Source: Chlamydomonas sphaeroides
Lineage: Eukaryota > Chlorophyta > Chlorophyceae > Chlamydomonadales > Chlamydomonadaceae
DNA: 25,282 bases
NCBI GenBank assembly: GCA_001662425.1
Contig: BDDC01000993.1
Span: 1 to 25,282 of the forward strand
Direction of reading: 5' to 3'
Below the pieces are notes generated by a model. The model was given only the letters and a program-made list of their open reading frames with translations. It was not told where the DNA came from and made no database searches. Position numbers and translations under genes: made by a program. Below are positions 21,752-25,282 of this stretch, piece by piece. Positions within the stretch are counted from its first letter, which is position 1. Each line of letters opens with the position of its first letter.

Positions 21752-22327
21752 CGTGGCGCGGCTGCACGTGGCGAGCGGCATGTGGCGGCCAGGTGCTTTG
21801 GAACAGAAGCGCAAGGGGCCGGCGGGCTTGACGTGACTGACTGTAGGGAACGTGACCGGACTGCGGCTTTGATGAGGATGAAGATTCAGCATGCGTGACC
21901 GCCTGGCATATGGTTCCAGAGAAGGGCTTCTCACCCTAGGAACAAGGGGGCTGGCAAGGGACCGTGCGCACGGCCCTGGTGCTGCGGGGCTCTGCTACGC
22001 CTGGGGTTGCAGTGCGTAATGTGGGTCATACAGACCTGGCGAAGCACCCATCACGCACCGGCCAAGCGGCATCGGGTGTAGCAACGCTCCACAAACGTAT
22101 GATATACATCATGTGTGTCAACATGCCTCAGGCCCCCGCCCCCCACGCCTACGACCTACAAGCGCATGCACTGCACGTCTCACAACCTGGCGCAACATAT
22201 GCACTGATAGCGATGAATAGCAGTATCGGCATCGTACAATTTCATGCGAGGTGGGGCGGGGCGCACACCGGCAACCCTTGCCTGCTACAACACTACACAT
22301 CCACGAGCGCATGCTGCGGGTGCCTCC
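21752..22327. other. Gap between convergent POC5 and PAN-like genes
   Basis: Both genes end into this 576-bp stretch, so it should hold two 3' UTRs. I find no TGTAA on either strand; near forms are TGTAG at about 21843 and 22077 (plus). No coding frame is convincing. Confidence 0.5.
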
Positions 22328-24475
22328 CTAGGCCGGCATCCACGCCATCCGCACCCCGCTAATCCAGCCCGTGGCGTTGCCGTAGCCGCCCTTGGCCGAC
22401 AAGTTCCAAACGTTGGCGTTCTTGAGCCAGCACTGCAAAGAGAGAGGTAAGGAGGAGGCGAGGGCAAGGTCACGCTTAAGATTCAAGAGGGCGAGGCAGC
22501 TCGGTATAGGTACGCTTCGGCGGCACTGCTCGTGCGTGTGGCAAGGATACCGCACCTGGCGGAAGCGGTTGACGCCGCCGCACTGGGAGGGGTCAGCACA
22601 CCAGGTCCACACGTTGCAGCGCTGGTGAGAAGGGAGGCAGGGCCGCGCGTCAGGGAACACGGGCCAGGAGCCATCATCACACGGAGCGGAGCACGGCGCG
22701 GCTTGCGCAGCGACACCCCCCACCCAACGGTAGTCACTACGGTAGTCAGCACGCTCGTTCCAGGCTGCCCCCTCCCCATGTTGCTGCTCACATCCTTGTT
22801 GGCGCACATGGTGCAGCACTCCTCCGCCGACTGCACGTACGTGAAGTCGCCATTGTTCAGCAGAGTCTGCGAGGGGCGATAAGCAGGGGCGGCAGCTCGG
22901 CACGAGCGCGGACCGCGCACAGCCCACAGGTGGTGCCGGTACCTCGCCCTCGTAGCAGGGACCGCCGCACCGCTCTGCGCTATGTACCGCCGCCGGCGGC
23001 GCAGCAGGTAGGAGCAGGCAAGCAGGAACGGCGCGCGCCGATGCAGCCAACCCTTCTCGATCAGCTCTGGCATGGACGGTCGCGGGGCATGGACGGTCGC
23101 GGGGCAGCCCACCTGCATGCCCCTCCAGGTCCGTGTTAAGGACGGCGGTACACTGCTGGCCCGGGGGCCAGCCCTCCACGGGACTGCCGCCGCTGTTGCC
23201 GCTGGGCGGGTAGGGGCAGTCGTTGTTGGTGTGGCACTGAGTGCCCCACTGGCCCGACACGGGCGCGCACACGCCCTGCGATCGCGGAGGAGAACGGCTG
23301 CACATATAACCGCATGCCCGGCGGACAAAGAGGGATAGCGAGGCGGAACGGTTCCCAGCCGGCGGACCGAGGCGGAACCGTTCCCAGAGGCGGCGCAGTA
23401 CCCCCAAAGCGAATTAACGAAATGATTATGAGATGCACCCACCTTGAACTGGAAGCCATTCCGCAAGTAGTACGACTTGCAGCTGCAGCCGCTATACCCC
23501 ACATCCGCCTGCGCGCCGTCCGTGAGGTTCTCGGTGGTGCCGCTCATCCAGCCCGTCAGCTGCTGGCCGCGCACGTTCTTGACGCGGGGCCAGGCGGCCC
23601 GGGTGGACGGCTGAGAACAGGAGGGAAAGGGGAAAGGGAGGTGGGCAGGTGCGCCACGGTGCGGCACGGTACGGCGCCGAAACCTCGTGCGCACACGGCC
23701 GTACCTTGTCGTACTTGAGCCAGCAGTGTGGGAGGCGCAGCGGGCCGCGCGGGATGGGGTCGCAAGCGAGGCGGAGGGCCGAGACGCGCAGGTGGCGTGG
23801 GGGGTGCAAAGCCAGGCAACTGTGGCTACACGGAGCCACAGTCACTCCCGTTACAGCAACGGCCCCAGCGTGGCCCCCAGACACGTCCTTCACTTCACAC
23901 CTGCGCAAGTCCCGGTTCCATTCGGCCGAGCCGCCGACGCAGCCGTCGGTGGCTGCGCAGTAGATCCAAAGGTTGCAGCCCTGGGGGAAAAGGGGGAGCG
24001 GGACTCTGCGAGAGGGGCCGGCCGAGAGACGGTACGAATCACGCGCCTCGTGCGCACCTGTGTTGCTACGCAGGCGGCCCTGCAGGCGGCGGGCGACTCC
24101 TTGTAGTTCCAGTCGCCCTCCTCCACGATACCTCCCTCCACATCGCGGTTGGCCACGGCGATGAGGTGGGCGGGAGGGCCGGACGCGGCTGGAGGGGACG
24201 CGGGGGAGGGGGCGGCAAGAGGGAAGGATGGGGCCGCTCGCGGCGGGAGCTGTGGCGACGGCCGCCGCCGGCGAGCGCGAGCAACAGCGGCGAGTTCTGG
24301 CGGCGACAGCTTACATGCGTTCGCAGCTGCGGCGGGTGCAGCCCAAAGCCAAGCTAGCAGGAGCCACAGCTGCAGGGACGCGGCGCAGGTCGCAACAGCC
24401 AACGCACACACCTGCCGCGGCGGTGGCGGCGACCGCGAGCAGCAGCGCCAGGAGCGTGGGGCGAGAGGGGGCCAT
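22328..24475 (-). CDS. Secreted protein with two PAN/apple-like modules
   Basis: Exons (minus): 24475-24412, 24188-24058, 23980-23901, 23819-23705, 23610-23443, 23275-23113, 22974-22943, 22866-22792, 22621-22556, 22432-22328; 999 nt, 332 codons, phases consistent. Residues 1 to about 21 are a signal peptide (MAPSRPTLLALLLAVAATAA). Module 1 (about 40-150) runs ESPAACRAACVATQGCNLW, IYCAATDGCVGG, then HCWLKYDK, ending near GWMSGTT. Module 2 (about 252-332) repeats the pattern: SAEECCTMCANKD, RCNVWTWCADPSQCGG, CWLKNANVW, GWISGV. The spacing of Cys and the C-x-x-W and CWLK signatures fit PAN/apple folds, which bind proteins or carbohydrates. A Cys-rich linker of about 100 residues lies between the modules (CHTNNDCPYP, CGGPCYEGE). 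No catalytic domain or membrane anchor is seen, so it is probably a secreted or wall-associated binding protein. The family assignment is by pattern only. Confidence 0.78.
23072..23105. repeat. 17-bp perfect tandem duplication in an intron
   Basis: ATGGACGGTCGCGGGGC occurs twice head to tail at 23072-23088 and 23089-23105, inside intron 6 of the PAN-like gene and close to the splice donor on the minus strand. Confidence 0.85.
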
Positions 24476-24585
24476 GGCTGCTCGTTGTGTGCGCATATGC
24501 AAGCGGATTGGGGTCTTGGGGCGGGCGTTTGCTGGCAGTGCTGGCGGCCGGCTGTGGGAGTTTAAGACTCCCTCGCTCGCGGCCC
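24476..24585. promoter_or_regulatory. Short divergent gap with a small hairpin
   Basis: Only 110 bp separate the start of the PAN-like gene from the ATG of the repeat ORF, so their 5' UTRs or promoters must overlap unless one start is wrong. The perfect inverted repeat GGGAGT-TTAAG-ACTCCC lies at 24556-24572. Confidence 0.35.
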
Positions 24586-25282
24586 ATGGACATACCCAAT
24601 GGGTTCGACAAGGCGATGGCCGCGGCCTTCTTTGACCGCCTTCACCAAGTCCAGCAACCGCCGTCAGCTTCGGCCACATGCACCTGGGCTGACTTCCCGG
24701 AAGCCCGGTACGGGTACGAGGCACGAGTACGATGGTGGGCGTCGCTGCCGGCTGAGGTGGCCCATGCACTCAGGCAGGCAATGGGCAGGGCATCGGCTCA
24801 GGCGCAGCGCGAGGCCCTGGGCGAGGAGGCGTACCTCAAGCACATGGCCGACTTGGGTGCGGCGGGGGGTGCGGCGTCGGCTCAGGCGCAGCGCGAGGCC
24901 CTGGGCGAGGAGGCGTACCTCAAGCACATGGCCGAATTGGCTGCGGCGTCGGCTCAGGCGCAGCGCGAGGCCCTGGGCGAGGAGGCGTACCTCAAGCACA
25001 TGGCCGACGTGGCTGCGGCGTCGGCTCGGGCGCAGCGCGAGGCCCTGGGCGAGGAGGGGTACCTTAAGCGCATGGCCGACATGGCTGCGGCGTCGGCTCA
25101 GGCGCAGCGCGAGGCCCTGGGCGAGGAGGAGTACCTTAAGCGCCAAGGCGACAAGGCTGCGGCGGCGACTCGGGCGGCGGCTCAGGCGCGGCGCGAGGCG
25201 GGGTCGGATTGGGGGCCCTTTGTGGCCGCCTTCGGCAAGTGGGCGAAGGTGGCGGTTGAGGCGGGGCTGTGCCTGCTGTGTT
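24586..25282 (+). CDS. Hypothetical protein with 24-residue repeats, 3' end beyond window
   Basis: The frame opens with ATG at 24586 and runs 232 codons to the edge without a stop. The N-terminal about 65 residues are not repetitive (FDKAMAAAFFDRLHQVQQ, WADFPEARYGYEARVRWWA). Then come five repeats of the type ASAQAQREALGEEAYLKHMA starting at 24790, 24874, 24946, 25018 and 25090, and a degenerate end (QARREAGSDWGPFVAAFGKW). The repeats are Ala/Glu/Gln/Lys-rich and amphipathic, which suggests a long helix or coiled coil. The codons end mostly in G or C as in the other genes here. No domain is recognised. The opposite strand is also open across the repeats but reads an unlikely Leu/Arg peptide. 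It may be a single-exon gene or belong to a transposon. Confidence 0.5.
   Translation, partial: MDIPNGFDKAMAAAFFDRLHQVQQPPSASATCTWADFPEARYGYEARVRWWASLPAEVAHALRQAMGRASAQAQREALGEEAYLKHMADLGAAGGAASAQAQREALGEEAYLKHMAELAAASAQAQREALGEEAYLKHMADVAAASARAQREALGEEGYLKRMADMAAASAQAQREALGEEEYLKRQGDKAAAATRAAAQARREAGSDWGPFVAAFGKWAKVAVEAGLCLLC
24790..25161 (+). repeat. 72-bp coding tandem repeat, five copies
   Basis: Copies start at 24790, 24874, 24946, 25018 and 25090. The first is 84 bp, carrying four extra codons; the rest are exactly 72 bp, so the frame is kept. Differences between copies are mostly single bases, for example CAC/CGC at the His/Arg position, which suggests recent duplication or gene conversion. 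Confidence 0.9.

Noticed and set aside
23339..23395. Direct repeat GAGGCGGAAC...GTTCCCAG in intron 5 of the PAN-like gene
   Set aside because: Two imperfect copies in an intron, with no sign of a transposon end or regulatory role.
24664..25146. Minus-strand open frame across the 72-bp repeats (Leu/Arg-rich repeats)
   Set aside because: It is the antisense of the plus-strand repeat ORF. The plus strand has an ATG, a non-repetitive N-terminus and a more natural amino-acid make-up.
1..25282. A bacterial operon, CRISPR array, tRNA or integrated phage
   Set aside because: All supported genes are spliced and eukaryotic. I saw no regularly spaced palindromic repeats, tRNA-like fold or phage gene.

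Overview
The window looks like nuclear DNA of a volvocine or chlamydomonad green alga. The basis is very GC-rich sequence with G/C-ending codons, genes cut into many short exons (about 25-250 nt) by GT/AG introns of about 60-300 nt, a TGTAA poly(A) signal behind one gene, the centriole gene POC5, and plant-like GH127 + AbfB glycosidases. The exon models below were joined by hand from splice signals, reading phase and comparison of the two paralogues. No transcript evidence was available.

Layout, left to right. (1) 1-6760, minus: GH127-A, a secreted Zn/Cys-type beta-L-arabinofuranosidase-like gene with 22 recognisable exons; its 3' end lies beyond the left edge. (2) 6761-7126: a divergent intergenic gap with a 12-bp minisatellite. 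(3) 7127 to about 9000, plus: an F-box/ankyrin-type gene broken by several frameshifts, probably a pseudogene. (4) About 9001-10478: no convincing gene, then the 3' UTR of the next gene. (5) 10479-18260, minus: GH127-B, a complete tandem paralogue with 25 exons and 1,027 codons. It has a signal peptide, the catalytic domain and an AbfB-like C-terminus. Its long second intron carries an ankyrin-like gene remnant on the opposite strand. (6) 18261-18591: a divergent promoter gap. (7) 18592-21751, plus: POC5, the centrin-binding centriole protein, 11 exons and 651 codons. (8) 21752-22327: a gap between convergent genes. (9) 22328-24475, minus: a small secreted protein with two PAN/apple-like modules, 10 exons and 332 codons. 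(10) 24586 to the right edge, plus: an open frame with five 24-residue repeats, unfinished.

The common functional theme is extracellular glycan turnover. Volvocine walls are made of hydroxyproline-rich glycoproteins carrying arabinofuranosides, and GH127 enzymes of this type remove beta-L-arabinofuranose from such chains. The two GH127 copies keep the catalytic Glu and Cys residues but differ in intron positions, histidine tracts and apparently in their C-terminal ends. POC5 is unrelated in function and only shares a divergent promoter gap with GH127-B. I see no RNA gene, CRISPR array or intact transposon.
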